DNA of 64,000 bases from an uncultured bacterium (GCA_949297765.1 CASFTV010000018.1:1-64000); one strand, 5' to 3'; positions 10,039 through 19,800 are shown, counted from the stretch's first letter. Notes: generated by a model from the sequence alone, not told the origin. Numbers and translations are program-made.

Positions 10039-10537
10039 GTCCAGCCTCCCGGAACTCTCTGGAAAGATCCTGATACAAATGTTCGAAGATCGAATCGTGA
10101 ACCACCTCCGTCCGCAAAGCCGGAGTCCGGCAGAAATCGCGACGGATCCAGCCGCGCCGCTTCAAAATGCGTTGTTCAGAAAAGACGATCATCTCCACAT
10201 TCCGGCGAATATGATTCAGCATGGCATTCAAAGCGGAAGGAATGCGCTGCGCCTCCGTTCCGTTTCCCGAACAGAACGCCTCCCAGATGGCGCGGTAGAC
10301 ATCCGGCATGAACGGCCCCGGCAGCCCTCCGGCCGCGCCGCGGGCAAAGCCTTCGATCCGCTGAGAACCGGCGTTCCCGACAAAAATTTTCCGTTTGCCG
10401 GACAACAGGCGGGCGAGCGCGGGAACATACGCGCCCGGCGGACGGCTCCCGATTTTGACATATTTGCGATTTTCATGCTGTTCCGTCCGTCTGTCGAAGA
10501 CCGCCGGAGCTATCGGACCAATATTCTTGATCTCCAT
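10025..10537 (-). CDS. Shortened dihydrodipicolinate synthase/KDG-aldolase-family protein, probable internal deletion
   Basis: Only 170 residues are encoded, where this aldolase family normally has about 290-310. The C-terminal half is recognisable: the YVKIGSR segment resembles the Schiff-base lysine strand, then come FVGNAGSQRIEGFARGAAG and a helical tail ending HLYQDLSREFREAG. The first 20 residues (MEIKNIGPIAPAVFD) resemble the normal N-terminus, so about 130 middle residues seem to be missing, including the Tyr strand and the GxxGE region. The frame is open and GGGGAG precedes the start, so it may still be translated. It sits between the deacylase gene (45 bases away) and the SDR (14-base overlap). 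Either a decayed aldolase or a repurposed half-barrel is possible; I favour loss of function. Confidence 0.6.
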   Translation of the reverse strand: MEIKNIGPIAPAVFDRRTEQHENRKYVKIGSRPPGAYVPALARLLSGKRKIFVGNAGSQRIEGFARGAAGGLPGPFMPDVYRAIWEAFCSGNGTEAQRIPSALNAMLNHIRRNVEMIVFSEQRILKRRGWIRRDFCRTPALRTEVVHDSIFEHLYQDLSREFREAGHGSL

Positions 10538-10582
10538 GACCGTTTTTCTCCCCGGGTTATGTTTTCCTGCGGATTGTCCGAC

Positions 10583-12139
10583 TCATTCACCCCTCCGCAG
10601 GGGGCGTCCGGCAAGGATTCCGGTTGGTTTTCCGTTTCTCACAGCGATTTTTCCGTTCACCACGACCAGTCTCATTCCCGATGCGGTCCGGCAGGGATCG
10701 GCAAACGCGGCGGCATCGGTGACTTCCTCATGACGGAATACGCAGAGATCGGCAAAGTTTTTTTCCGCAATCACCCCCCGTCCGCGAAGGCCGAACAGCG
10801 CACACGGCCGTGCGGAGGCATTCCGGGCGAAATCGGAAAGCGCCACCCCGTTCCGAAACGCCAGACGCAGAAGCCGTGCAAATGTCCCGTAACTCCGCGG
10901 ATGGGGAAAGTCATAACCGGGCAGCGTATCCGATCCGAACATGTAATACGGCTTCCGCATCAGTTCGGAAAAGTCCCGTTCCAGCTCTCCGGGAAGATCG
11001 AACGCAGCCTCCGCCTCCGGACGGAATGCCACCTGAAGTTCTTCCTCCGCAAGGAGATCCAGCAGCATTTCCGGGATCTCCTGACCGCGCATCCGGGCGA
11101 TCTGCCGATAGCTCCGGTTCCGGTATTCGGGATGCTTCGGCGCATGAAGGACAACGCTCTCCGCAAGCAGCCGTTCCGGATGGAGCTTCCAGATGTCCAG
11201 AATCCGTTTCTTCCAGACCGGGTCCCGAAGACGTTCCATGATGCACGCATATCCGCCCTCCATCGCCGGCATCGGCAGATTCACCGCCGCATATCCCGCG
11301 CCCACCGGATACGGATAAAAATCAGCGGTCACACGCAACCCTTCCGCAATCCCGCGCTCGATCGGCTCCAGAAGAGCCTCCAGGCATCCGGCGTTTTTCA
11401 GACCGGTCCGGTAATGGGAGAAATGAATTCGCGCACCGCTTCTCCGGGCGAATTCCAGCACCTCTTCCCGGGGATTGAACGAGCGGATTCCTTCGCGCAA
11501 AGCGGTCCGCTGATGCACACAGACCGGTGCATCGAATTCCGCAGCGACCCTGCAGAGAGCCGCAACCTCCTCCGTGTCGCCGAACGATGCCGGATAATAT
11601 GCCAGACCGGTGGAGAACGCACACGCCCCCTCTTCCAGCTCTCTGCGTGCAAGATCCTGCGCTCTGTTCAGCGGAAGCGGCTGATCCCGGAATCCGCAGA
11701 ACGCGCACCGCAGCGGCGAATGCGCCAGATGAACCGCCGCATTCACTCCGGTTGCGGGAAGAGAATCCAGATAGGCGGAACAGGAGGGAAACAGCTCCGG
11801 AACGGATCCGAAAATTCCCGCCATCACCCGTCCGTAATCGGAATGATTCAGCGGGAAGAGCCCGATTCCGCAGGCCCCGGCGATCTCCGTGGTGATCCCC
11901 TGACAGAGTGCTTCCGCCCGCTCCGGCTTCCGGATCAAAGCCCAGTCGGAGTGGGTGTGGACATCGACAAAACCGGGCATGACCGCCATTCCGGAAGCAT
12001 CGACTCTCTCTTCGGCTTCGCAGGCGGTCAGATTTCCGAGAGCGGCAATCCGGTCGCGCTCCACGGCGACATCCGCCCGGAGAGGCAGTCCCCCGAGTCC
12101 GTCATACACCGTTCCTCCGGTAATCAGCAGGTCGAACAT
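10583..12139 (-). CDS. N-acyl-D-amino-acid deacylase family amidohydrolase (D-aminoacylase-like)
   Basis: This 518-residue protein starts MFDLLITGGTVYDGLGG, the typical amidohydrolase N-terminal beta-domain. The metal site HTHSD (H61, H63) follows, then GITTEIAGACGIGLFPL with the family's metal-bridging Cys (C90). FSTGLAYYPASF, RIHFSHYRTG and the C-terminal GLRGRGVIAEKNFADLCVF are further family landmarks. The start is chosen because it lies four bases after the RidA stop; longer readings enter RidA. Members remove the acyl group from N-acyl-D-amino acids, and some relatives deacetylate N-acetylated amino-sugar acids. With the ammonia-lyase and RidA genes, the second role looks more likely here. 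Confidence 0.9.
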   Translation of the reverse strand: MFDLLITGGTVYDGLGGLPLRADVAVERDRIAALGNLTACEAEERVDASGMAVMPGFVDVHTHSDWALIRKPERAEALCQGITTEIAGACGIGLFPLNHSDYGRVMAGIFGSVPELFPSCSAYLDSLPATGVNAAVHLAHSPLRCAFCGFRDQPLPLNRAQDLARRELEEGACAFSTGLAYYPASFGDTEEVAALCRVAAEFDAPVCVHQRTALREGIRSFNPREEVLEFARRSGARIHFSHYRTGLKNAGCLEALLEPIERGIAEGLRVTADFYPYPVGAGYAAVNLPMPAMEGGYACIMERLRDPVWKKRILDIWKLHPERLLAESVVLHAPKHPEYRNRSYRQIARMRGQEIPEMLLDLLAEEELQVAFRPEAEAAFDLPGELERDFSELMRKPYYMFGSDTLPGYDFPHPRSYGTFARLLRLAFRNGVALSDFARNASARPCALFGLRGRGVIAEKNFADLCVFRHEEVTDAAAFADPCRTASGMRLVVVNGKIAVRNGKPTGILAGRPLRRGE

Positions 12140-12143
12140 GACC

Positions 12144-12590
12144 TCACTCCGCCAGCTCGACCACCATTTCCACTTCCACGGCGATTCCGTTGGGCAGCGA
12201 TCCCATCCCGACCGCAGAACGCGCATGGCTTCCGACCTTCTCCCCGAACGCTTCAAGAAGCAGTTCGGACACTCCGTTCAGCACATACGGATGCTCCGTG
12301 AACGTATCCGCCGCATTGACCATGCCGAACACCTTGACAAACGAGCGGACCTTGTCCAGATCGCCGCAGTGCAGTTTGACGGCCTCAAGACAGTGGATGG
12401 CAGCCTCGCGGGCGGCGGCATATCCGTCGGCCGCGCTCAGGGAAGAACCGACCTTGCCTTTGATTTTTGTTCCGTGACCGGAGACAAACAGCAGATTGCC
12501 GGTCTGCTTGCTGTGCAGAATGGGATGACTGCACGGTCCCGGAAGAACAAGCTGAATTCCCATTTCCGAAAGTTTCTCTTCGATTCTCAT
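12144..12590 (-). CDS. RidA/YjgF family enamine-imine deaminase
   Basis: This 148-residue protein has the RidA family architecture and conserved C-terminal signature HARSAVGMGSLPNG with the key arginine R124, followed by VEVEMVVELAE. It belongs to the subgroup with an extended N-terminus (FVSGHGTK). RidA proteins hydrolyse reactive enamine or imine intermediates released by PLP enzymes to keto acids plus ammonia. Its start overlaps the stop of the SelA-like PLP gene by four bases, which strongly supports work on that enzyme's product. The cytoplasm is the expected location. Confidence 0.93.
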   Translation of the reverse strand: MRIEEKLSEMGIQLVLPGPCSHPILHSKQTGNLLFVSGHGTKIKGKVGSSLSAADGYAAAREAAIHCLEAVKLHCGDLDKVRSFVKVFGMVNAADTFTEHPYVLNGVSELLLEAFGEKVGSHARSAVGMGSLPNGIAVEVEMVVELAE

Positions 12591-13738
12591 GATTTCCTTT
12601 CTCCTTTTTCCAAGATGAGATCCAGTTCAAGAAAGCGTTTTGCGATCTGCTCCATCTCCCCGTCCGCGAGGCACATCGGGTTCACATAGACCCCGGGCCG
12701 GTTCTCCGAATAGCAGATGATCGACGGACTCCCCTCCTCCAGCATCCGACGCAGTTCCGAAGGCTTCAGAGAGGTGTTTTTCAATGAGACGAATGCGCGC
12801 GGCAGAGGCTGTCCGGCCTGATTGGGCCAGGTGCGTTCGGCGGAAAAATGTACGGTCTCCCGAAGAGCGGCGATCAGTTTCCGCACCTCGTTTTCGCACC
12901 ATTGCAGACGCGCCTCCTCGTCTGCGGCCACATACTGGCGGATCGCGGCATAGAGGGCAATGATCTCCTCTCTTCCGATCTTCATGATTCTTCCGCAGCC
13001 GTATTTCGGGAATCCCAGTGAGGAGACGATCTCCAGAAACTCCCTTTTCCCCACGAGCAGCCCGCTCGCCTGCGGTCCGGCCAGATCCTTTCCTCCGGAA
13101 AAGCAGGCCATCTCGCACCCCATGTCCCGGGTGAAATGCCAAAGATTCGACTTCGGCGGGAGCTGAGCGGCTCCGTCAACCAGAACCGGAAGACCGGCCC
13201 GGTGCGTAACATCCCGGAATGTCTCAAGATTCATGCACCCCTCTCCGTAATATCCGGAGGGCGTGCGCGGCGCAAAGTAGCAGCAGACCGTGTTCTCATG
13301 GAACGCCGATTCCAGAACTCGCGGATCGAACGCGGCCTCCATGTTCGGATAACCGAGAAAGCGGAGACGGACTCCGAGCTGCTCAATGGCATGATCGTAG
13401 GGGATGTGCTGTCCCCAGAGAGCAATCACTTCGCATCGGCCGATCTCCTCGGCAGAGAGGGTTCCGAAGTCGCGCCCGTAATGTCTGGCGACGCATGCGG
13501 CAATCGCCAGATAGATCGCCGTACTGCAGGAATTGCAGAGGAACGCCGCTTCATTGCGTGTAAGATCCGCCACTTTCCGGTGGACGGCGGCCTGAAGACG
13601 TTCCATGGAGACATAGCTCCGGGCGGCTTCGCACATGGCGGCCAGAGTCTCCTCCGACATTCTTGAGGCGCCGACAACCGTGTATGTGCCGACGGCATTG
13701 ATGAGGGTCGGCACTCCCAACTCCTCATAAATGTTCAT
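12587..13738 (-). CDS. SelA-like PLP-dependent enzyme (D-glucosaminate ammonia-lyase type)
   Basis: This 383-residue fold-type I PLP protein starts MNIYEELGVPTLINAVGTYT, the opening shared by the DgaE/SelA-like family. D188 (VLVDGA) would bind the pyridine nitrogen and K217 (FSGGKDLAGPQASG) would hold PLP. It lacks the extended N-terminal domain of true selenocysteine synthase, and no selB or selC is nearby. Family relatives eliminate ammonia from D-glucosaminate or its 6-phosphate to give keto-deoxygluconate products. The ATGA overlap with the upstream oxidoreductase decides the start. The substrate is inferred to be an amino-sugar acid; a D-amino acid is the alternative. Confidence 0.88.
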   Translation of the reverse strand: MNIYEELGVPTLINAVGTYTVVGASRMSEETLAAMCEAARSYVSMERLQAAVHRKVADLTRNEAAFLCNSCSTAIYLAIAACVARHYGRDFGTLSAEEIGRCEVIALWGQHIPYDHAIEQLGVRLRFLGYPNMEAAFDPRVLESAFHENTVCCYFAPRTPSGYYGEGCMNLETFRDVTHRAGLPVLVDGAAQLPPKSNLWHFTRDMGCEMACFSGGKDLAGPQASGLLVGKREFLEIVSSLGFPKYGCGRIMKIGREEIIALYAAIRQYVAADEEARLQWCENEVRKLIAALRETVHFSAERTWPNQAGQPLPRAFVSLKNTSLKPSELRRMLEEGSPSIICYSENRPGVYVNPMCLADGEMEQIAKRFLELDLILEKGERKS

Positions 13739-14790
13739 TCCGCCTCTCCGCCGACAATTGAACGGTACCATTTTCCGGTTTCAACCAGCCGCTTTTCCAG
13801 CGCGGCCATCGGGATCATCACGCTGGAAAGGATCCGTTCCGGCCAGCGGGCTTTCCGTTCGCCGGAATCCAGATAATCCAGAAAGCTGCGGAGAGTGACA
13901 AGATCCGCGCCGTTATGTCCCCCGCCGGAAAGATTGGGCGCCGGAAGTGTTTCGGAGCGTCCGTTGGAATAGCGGACCTCGATGGAGGATCCATGAAGAT
14001 CCGCGAGGATTTCCCCCCTGCTTCCGAACGCGTGGAACTTCCGTTCATAGGAGCTTCCGCAGCTGGTGAGGGTCTGCGTGAACATGGTTCCGTTGTGGAG
14101 GACTCCGGCGATGACGGCGGTATCGTCGGTCATCGCCTCCTCCCCGTGCCTCCGCCAGAGAAAGTTCGAAGCCGATCCCCAGACCGTTTCCGCATAGGAG
14201 CCGGCCAGATGCTGAAGGAGGTCCGTATCGTGCGTGAGCTTTGCCGTGATGAAACTGCCCCGGCGGCAGGAGAATTTATTGATGAGGAAACTGCGGGCGA
14301 AGGTCTGTCCCACATCGCAGGCGCTCCGGATCAGAATCAGATCGCCGATGAGCTTTGCATCAAGAAGTTCCTTGAGTTTGAGCGAAACAGGGAAATTCGG
14401 AAGATTCAATCCGATCTGAAAACGGCACTCACGCGAGGTCACAAAGCGGTAAAGCTCCTCCGCCTGCGCCAGCGTCGGAACGATCGGTTTTTCGCAGTAA
14501 ACCGCCTTTCCTGCCTCAATCGCCTCTTTGACAATCGTGAGATGGGTATCCTCATAGGTGGAGACAATCACCGTATCAATCTCCGGCATTTTCAGGAGAT
14601 CATGGTAATCCGTGAAAAAAGGAATATCCGGACAGCGGAAGGAAAACAGCGGGGAAACCACCGGATTCTTCCGCAGATCCGCCACCGCGGCGGGACATCC
14701 GTATTCCGGAAGATGGTTGACCAGGGTTTCCGCAAGCTGCTGCCCGCGCTGTCCGAAGGCGATGAATCCGATTCGATGATACGTCTGCAT
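13735..14790 (-). CDS. Gfo/Idh/MocA family oxidoreductase
   Basis: This 351-residue protein has an N-terminal Rossmann fold with GFIAFGQRG (8-16) and the family signature YCEKP (E100, K101, P102), followed by the GFO_IDH_MocA C-terminal sheet. The THDTDLLQHLAG segment is the usual His-containing catalytic region. It is the first gene of a six-gene minus-strand operon. Such enzymes oxidise or reduce sugars, inositols and their amino derivatives with NAD(P). Here it could generate the amino-sugar acid that the deacylase and ammonia-lyase then use. The promoter faces the divergent AraC gene: TATAAT is present at 14832-14837 on the minus strand without a good -35, which suits activation by AraC. 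Confidence 0.9.
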   Translation of the reverse strand: MQTYHRIGFIAFGQRGQQLAETLVNHLPEYGCPAAVADLRKNPVVSPLFSFRCPDIPFFTDYHDLLKMPEIDTVIVSTYEDTHLTIVKEAIEAGKAVYCEKPIVPTLAQAEELYRFVTSRECRFQIGLNLPNFPVSLKLKELLDAKLIGDLILIRSACDVGQTFARSFLINKFSCRRGSFITAKLTHDTDLLQHLAGSYAETVWGSASNFLWRRHGEEAMTDDTAVIAGVLHNGTMFTQTLTSCGSSYERKFHAFGSRGEILADLHGSSIEVRYSNGRSETLPAPNLSGGGHNGADLVTLRSFLDYLDSGERKARWPERILSSVMIPMAALEKRLVETGKWYRSIVGGEAE

Positions 14791-14805
14791 TTCAGTTCCT
14801 TTCTC

Positions 14806-14834
14806 TTGACAAGCGGTTTGCTCTGCCCTATATT
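14806..14834 (+). promoter_or_regulatory. Promoter of the AraC gene, overlapping the divergent operon promoter
   Basis: TTGACA (14806-14811), 17 bases, TATATT (14829-14834). The minus-strand -10 of the catabolic operon (TATAAT, 14832-14837) overlaps this one, so transcription in the two directions probably competes or is co-regulated. Confidence 0.75.
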
Positions 14835-14859
14835 ATACTCGAAACAGGGATGAAATGGA

Positions 14860-15801
14860 ATGGCAGAAAAAGACAAAAATATGGCATTATCCCACATTCT
14901 GGCAGCGATCGGCCGGAATTCGCTCAAACCGCCAGGAACATTGTTTTCGGGAGGACTCTCCGCGGAGGCTCCGTTTTTCCCGGAAGATATTCTGGTCTGG
15001 AAGTCGTCTTCGGACCGGACCGTTTCCGATGTGTCGATTCACCAGCGGATGATCCTGAAAATCATTCTTTCCGGGAATGTGATCACCGCGGTGGACGGGG
15101 TCCGGATTCCCATGAAAGCCTCGGATATGATTCTGTTTTTCCCGTTTCAGTTTCATTCCACCCGTCTTCTCTGTGCGCCGTCCGAGTATTCGTTTCTCGC
15201 CATAACGTTTACGGAAAAGACAAGGAACTACTCGCCGCTGCTTCCGCTCAAGAATCATCTGCTGACTCCGGACGCCGACGATGCGGAAAACATTGCAGGC
15301 ATCCTCCGCGCCTATCTGCGGAGAGAGCGCTGCGCCCCGGAAACCGGCGTTCTGGCGCTGATGGATCTTCTTTTCGCGCAGCGCCGGAAAGTTCTCCGGA
15401 GAGAATCCGCGGAAAGGACGCCCTCCCCCGTCCCGCAGGAAACGGCCGACAGGATTTCGGATTATTTCCGGACCCATTTCAACCGTCAGATTTCGCTGAA
15501 AAGCGCAGCCGCCGAATTCGGGATCAGTGAAGAAACCCTCCGTCGTCTTTTTCATAAAAGCTACGGGGAAATCACTCCCGGCAGCCTGATCCGCCGTCTG
15601 CGGATGCAGTTTGCCGTCGAACTGCTGGAACATACGGAGGAACCCGTCGCCCGGATCGCGGAGAAATGCGGGTATGCGGATGCGTTTGTCTTCAGCAGAG
15701 CGTTCAAACGCCTGACCGGGACATCGCCTCTGCGGCACAGAAGCATGGTTCGCCGTCTTCCCGCCGGACGGAACAAAGATTCGGATCCCCAAGGGAACTG
15801 A
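14860..15801 (+). CDS. AraC-family transcriptional regulator
   Basis: This 313-residue protein has a cupin-like N-terminal sensing domain (about 25-150) and a C-terminal double helix-turn-helix (about 195-295, with QISLKSAAAEFGISEETLRR and EKCGYADAFVFSRAFKRLTG). The first ATG in frame (14860) is taken as the start; a nearby ATG at 14875 is possible. It is divergent from the amino-sugar-acid-type operon and shares a 69-base intergenic region with it, so it is the likely activator of that operon. The ligand is unknown. Confidence 0.92.
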   Translation: MAEKDKNMALSHILAAIGRNSLKPPGTLFSGGLSAEAPFFPEDILVWKSSSDRTVSDVSIHQRMILKIILSGNVITAVDGVRIPMKASDMILFFPFQFHSTRLLCAPSEYSFLAITFTEKTRNYSPLLPLKNHLLTPDADDAENIAGILRAYLRRERCAPETGVLALMDLLFAQRRKVLRRESAERTPSPVPQETADRISDYFRTHFNRQISLKSAAAEFGISEETLRRLFHKSYGEITPGSLIRRLRMQFAVELLEHTEEPVARIAEKCGYADAFVFSRAFKRLTGTSPLRHRSMVRRLPAGRNKDSDPQGN

Positions 15802-15814
15802 ACACCGCCTCCGC

Positions 15815-15842
15815 TTGCAAATGGAATTTTTTGCTTTATATT
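15815..15842 (+). promoter_or_regulatory. Probable promoter of the chagasin-like gene
   Basis: TTGCAA (15815-15820), a 16-base spacer and TATATT (15837-15842). AGGAAGGA then precedes the start codon at 15910. Confidence 0.55.
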
Positions 15843-15909
15843 AGCCACCTCGCCAGGAACGTTAACACATCAGCCATCCGGCTCTGCCGGATAGACAGGA
15901 AGGATTTTT

Positions 15910-16800
15910 ATGCCGTTTCAGAAACTTCTGATTGCATTCACGTTGGGAGCACTCACTCTGAGTTCCGTTTCCGCCGACGAATCTAATTTGAGAATCAACG
16001 GGGATTTTCGCGGTTCGGCACTCCATTCCGCGACGGCGCCGGGATGGACCGTGCTCCCCGGGGAAGGAGCGACAAAAATCGTGCGCGGAGAGGATTTTGA
16101 CGAATTCTCCGTTGAAATTGCCGCCTCCGCACAGGGAGCGAAATCCGTCTGTTCGGACTTTCATCCGGTTGCGGGGAACACGCTGAAGCTGGAAGTGGAG
16201 ATCAAAGGCAGCGGAACCGCGTCCGTGGGTTTTCTCGCGTTTGACGCCGCAAGGAGACCTCTTCCCGGACGCGTGCAGACCTGTCAGGCCGCGGTATACT
16301 GGACAAAAATCAAAACCTATTTTCCCATTACCGATCCCGCGATCCGGTTTGTCAAGATCATTCTGACCGCGGAAAAAGGATCCACCGTGACATTCGGTGA
16401 TGTGGAAGCGGAATTCAAACGCACCACACAGCAAACCGCAGGCACCTCGATCGCTGTTCCTCCGGCACTTCCGGCGGCGGTCCCCGCCCGGCCGCTGATC
16501 CATAAGCGTTTCTATGCTCTGAACCGCATCACCGGGGAGACTCTCTCCGCGACCGTTCCGCTCAAAGGGGAAATTGATTTCGAGCTGGAGGAAAACGCGG
16601 ACCGGGGCGAATACTGGACCATCACCTCCTATGACGCGAACATCTGCCGCATCGAAATGGAACACGACCGCGACGGAATCTGGCCGTTCCGCTATGACAA
16701 AGCGGAAATTGAACTGAAGGGCATTGCTCCCGGAACCACCACGGTGGTCTTCACCCATTCGAGCGGAAAGAGCTTCAAGGTTCTCTTCACGGTCCGCTGA
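15910..16800 (+). CDS. Secreted protein with C-terminal chagasin-like (I42 inhibitor-type) domain
   Basis: This 296-residue protein has a signal peptide (1-22, ending SSVSA). A jelly-roll-like region (about 27-180) resembles the carbohydrate-binding modules of the nearby glycosidases. The last 90 residues resemble the chagasin/I42 fold: ENADRGEYWTI corresponds to the NPTTGYxW loop, and GIAPGTTTVVFTHSSGK to the late strand and loop. The usual RPW loop is not clear. It forms its own transcription unit between a promoter and a strong terminator. The I42 match is by eye only; a generic Ig-like adhesion domain is the main alternative. Confidence 0.65.
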   Translation: MPFQKLLIAFTLGALTLSSVSADESNLRINGDFRGSALHSATAPGWTVLPGEGATKIVRGEDFDEFSVEIAASAQGAKSVCSDFHPVAGNTLKLEVEIKGSGTASVGFLAFDAARRPLPGRVQTCQAAVYWTKIKTYFPITDPAIRFVKIILTAEKGSTVTFGDVEAEFKRTTQQTAGTSIAVPPALPAAVPARPLIHKRFYALNRITGETLSATVPLKGEIDFELEENADRGEYWTITSYDANICRIEMEHDRDGIWPFRYDKAEIELKGIAPGTTTVVFTHSSGKSFKVLFTVR

Positions 16801-16814
16801 CGGAAGCCGATCCG

Positions 16815-16857
16815 TTCCGGGAAGAGAAAATTTTCTTTCTCTCCCGGAAATTTTTTT
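16815..16857 (+). terminator. Rho-independent terminator of the chagasin-like gene
   Basis: TTCCGGG and AGAGAAA (one bulged A between them) pair with TTTCTCT and CCCGGAA around the loop ATTTTC, followed by seven T residues (16851-16857). The hairpin has no T-tract on the minus side, so it serves the plus-strand gene. Confidence 0.88.
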
Positions 16858-16890
16858 CTGCGGATGAGTTCCGGTCCCGGGAAAGCGCGC

Positions 16891-19800
16891 TCACTCCTCG
16901 ATAAGGAGTTCATAGGCGAACGCGCCGCCGGAATTGTCCAGCCGGAAGGTCAGAACGCCGTCACGTTTTTCCACCGGAAGTCTGCCGGTCCGTTTTCCGG
17001 AAAGGTCAAGGACATGCAGAACCGCCTTCCCCGGCACCCGGCTTCGAAGAGAAATTTCCGCCGATCCCTTCCGGAGCAGGAGAGGGAGCCCGCCGAAGCG
17101 GTCCACAGCGCTCCGGTCTCCGGAGGTGAAGCGAAGTCCGCTGTTCAGACAGTCCGTCAGATGAAGGATCAGAATCCGGCGGCTGTCCGCAAGATCCTCC
17201 TTTCCGCAGGAAGCGGCCAGGACAGCCGAGAAGGTTTCGCCGATTCTTCCCGAAACGGTTCTCCCATGCAGAACACTTCCCGCCTGCCCGACGAATCCTT
17301 CACTGCGCGGCGTCACCACGGAAAAGGTCCGTCCGAACAGATTCATTTCGAGCTGCCCTGTGGAAGAGCGGCGGATACCGTCGGTCCCGGCCTCCCGAGC
17401 CGAGATCCGTCCGTTTTTCCGCAGGCCGGAGAGAGTCTGCGATGCGGGGACAACGGTTGTGTCTTCCGGCGCTTCGTTCAGGAAATATCCGCTCTGCGCG
17501 ATCAGCCCGAGTTCACGGAAGGAATCGGGAGTGGAGTTCTGCCGGTTCGCATCGTCCGGTGCAATGCGGTAGGCGAACCGCCTGTCCGAGGGGGCGACAT
17601 CGCCGCGCAGGAAAAACAGCGCTCCCGCCAGATCCGTCAGCCGCGCGATCGGATCATTCGCCAGTTCAAATCCGACAATATGCGCAGGCCGGATGCTCCG
17701 TACCGGATTGGAAGCATAATCGAAGCGGCAGAGCATCGCATAATTCTGAAGAGCGGCATACGCCCCGGTCAGGAATCCCCCTTCGGCGCGGAAGGAATTC
17801 GGGAACACATAATTCCATTCCGTGACAGCGAAAGGACGTCCGAACGCGCGATGCGGGAAAAGAAGGGAGATTCCTCCCAGAGCCCCCAGAGCATCCTCCG
17901 GAGAGGCGTTCCGCGGCATATTCGAAGTCGGATGCGCCCAGTAGTAATGAAGATCGACGTAATCCAGAACACTCCGGCAGAGATTGCTCTGCGGGTCCAT
18001 GATATAATTCAGATCGGTCAGCGGCACCTTCACGCCCCATTTCCGGAGACGGGAGGAATAACGGGAATAGGCCTCTGCGTGAATTCTCCGTTCGAATTCC
18101 CGACGGCCGACCGTCCGGTTTTCCGGCGACTCCGAGCGGAATTTCCGGAACGCCTCATCGTACACCTTCCGGACATGCGGAGACCGGAGATTGTTGGAAA
18201 GGGTTCCTTCATTGATGATGCTGACCGTTGCCAGAGCGGGATCGTCGGCCCAGCGCAGTTTTGTATAAGGGTTGGTGTGAGTCAGGAGATTTTCCGCAAA
18301 CCGTTCCAGATTCTGCATAACCTCTTCGTCAATCAGGGCAAGAGCCTTGAAATCCGGGCCCGAGACGGAGCGGTCCGGGAACTTCCGGATCTCCCCTTTC
18401 TTCAACTGGCGGGATGTATAAAGATCCAGCGTGATGTAGATTCCCCGGCGTTTACAGGAGGCGAAGAAATAGTCCAGCCGATCTATTTTTTCCGGATCCG
18501 CTGCTGTTGTCTCCACCGCCCCTTCCTTCTGCAGGAAATTATCGAAATGGTGGAAGCGGACCAGATTGTATCCGTTCGCGGCGAAGCGGGCCGTCATCCG
18601 GTCGATCTCCTCATTCGACATGAACTGGACTTTGTGCGTGACATTGATCCCCCAGAAACGGACCGGAATTCCCGGACGCCGTTCAAATTCAAACGTTTCG
18701 CCGGCAGCCTTCAGGAATCCGTACTTTCCCGCGGGGGCGTCCAGCAGTCCGGAGAAATCCAGAGCCGATCCGGGGATCACATCTTTTTTCAGATCAACGG
18801 CTTTCCACTCCTTTCCTTCCCGGATCACAAGCGGGCGGGCCTCGACGCGGGGCACAATCCGGTCCTGAGAGACGGAAAGCGCCAGAGGAAGAGTTTTCCC
18901 GCTTCCGTCGATCCGGACCGATTCAGCCACGTTTCCTCCGCTCCGGAAAAGCAGGCACCGCAGAGAGTCGGATTCCTTTTCCCCGATTGCCGCATCATTC
19001 AGAAGCCGGAGTTTCTCTCTGCTTCCGTCCGCAAGAGCCAGCTCCAGCGACAGCGGCTCCGTCCCCGCGCACAGAAGATACCAGTACCGGCCGCGCGCCT
19101 CCGATGCCGGCGGAAGATCCCGTTTCGTGGCGAGAGCCGTCCCGGAAACAGAGAAACGGACTCCGCCCAGACGATGAATCCCGGGAGAGAGCGATTTCTG
19201 CTCCGCTCCCCCCTCTTTGTCAAAGCTCACCGGAAAGGATGGATACGGCTTGTATTCCGCTCGAAACTCCAGACTCCACTCTCCATTTCCGGATTCGGAA
19301 GGGGAAGCGATCATCCGGAAGGACGCCGTCTTGTTATTGAATTTCCGGTTATCCTGGAACATCGCCTGAAAATTTCCGGCAAGCGTCAGGAAACCGCGCC
19401 GGAGAGGAATCTCAATCCGGTTTCCGGAGCGTTTCGGGATGTTGATCTGCCAAGGTCGCGATGGATTGTAATATTCGGCAAAACGATTCCAGCGCCCGTT
19501 GATCCGGAAACGAAGATCCTCTTCGACGGGGAACGGCAGGGAGACCGTCACAAACAGAAGCTGGAACCCGACAGTTTTTCCGGCTTCAAACTTCAGGCGG
19601 ACCTCCATTTCGTTTCCGGCCTCTTTCTTCCCCTCCTCCAGCGCAAGAGAGCCGTAAGACCCGATCTGAAAAGTTCCTCTCCGGATTTCGAAACCGTCGC
19701 GAAGCTCGGGACTTTCACCGGGGAAAGTCAGAGTTTCCGCACTCTGCGTGCTTGTTCCTCTCCATCCGGGATGCGCGGCAACAATCTTGAACGGGAGCTC

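Noticed and set aside
10037-12301. 754-residue plus-strand open frame across the deacylase operon
   Set aside because: It crosses three recognised minus-strand genes and shows no domain.
12587-13738. True selenocysteine synthase (SelA)
   Set aside because: The protein is short and lacks the SelA N-terminal domain; no selB or tRNA-Sec is present, and the operon context fits an ammonia-lyase.
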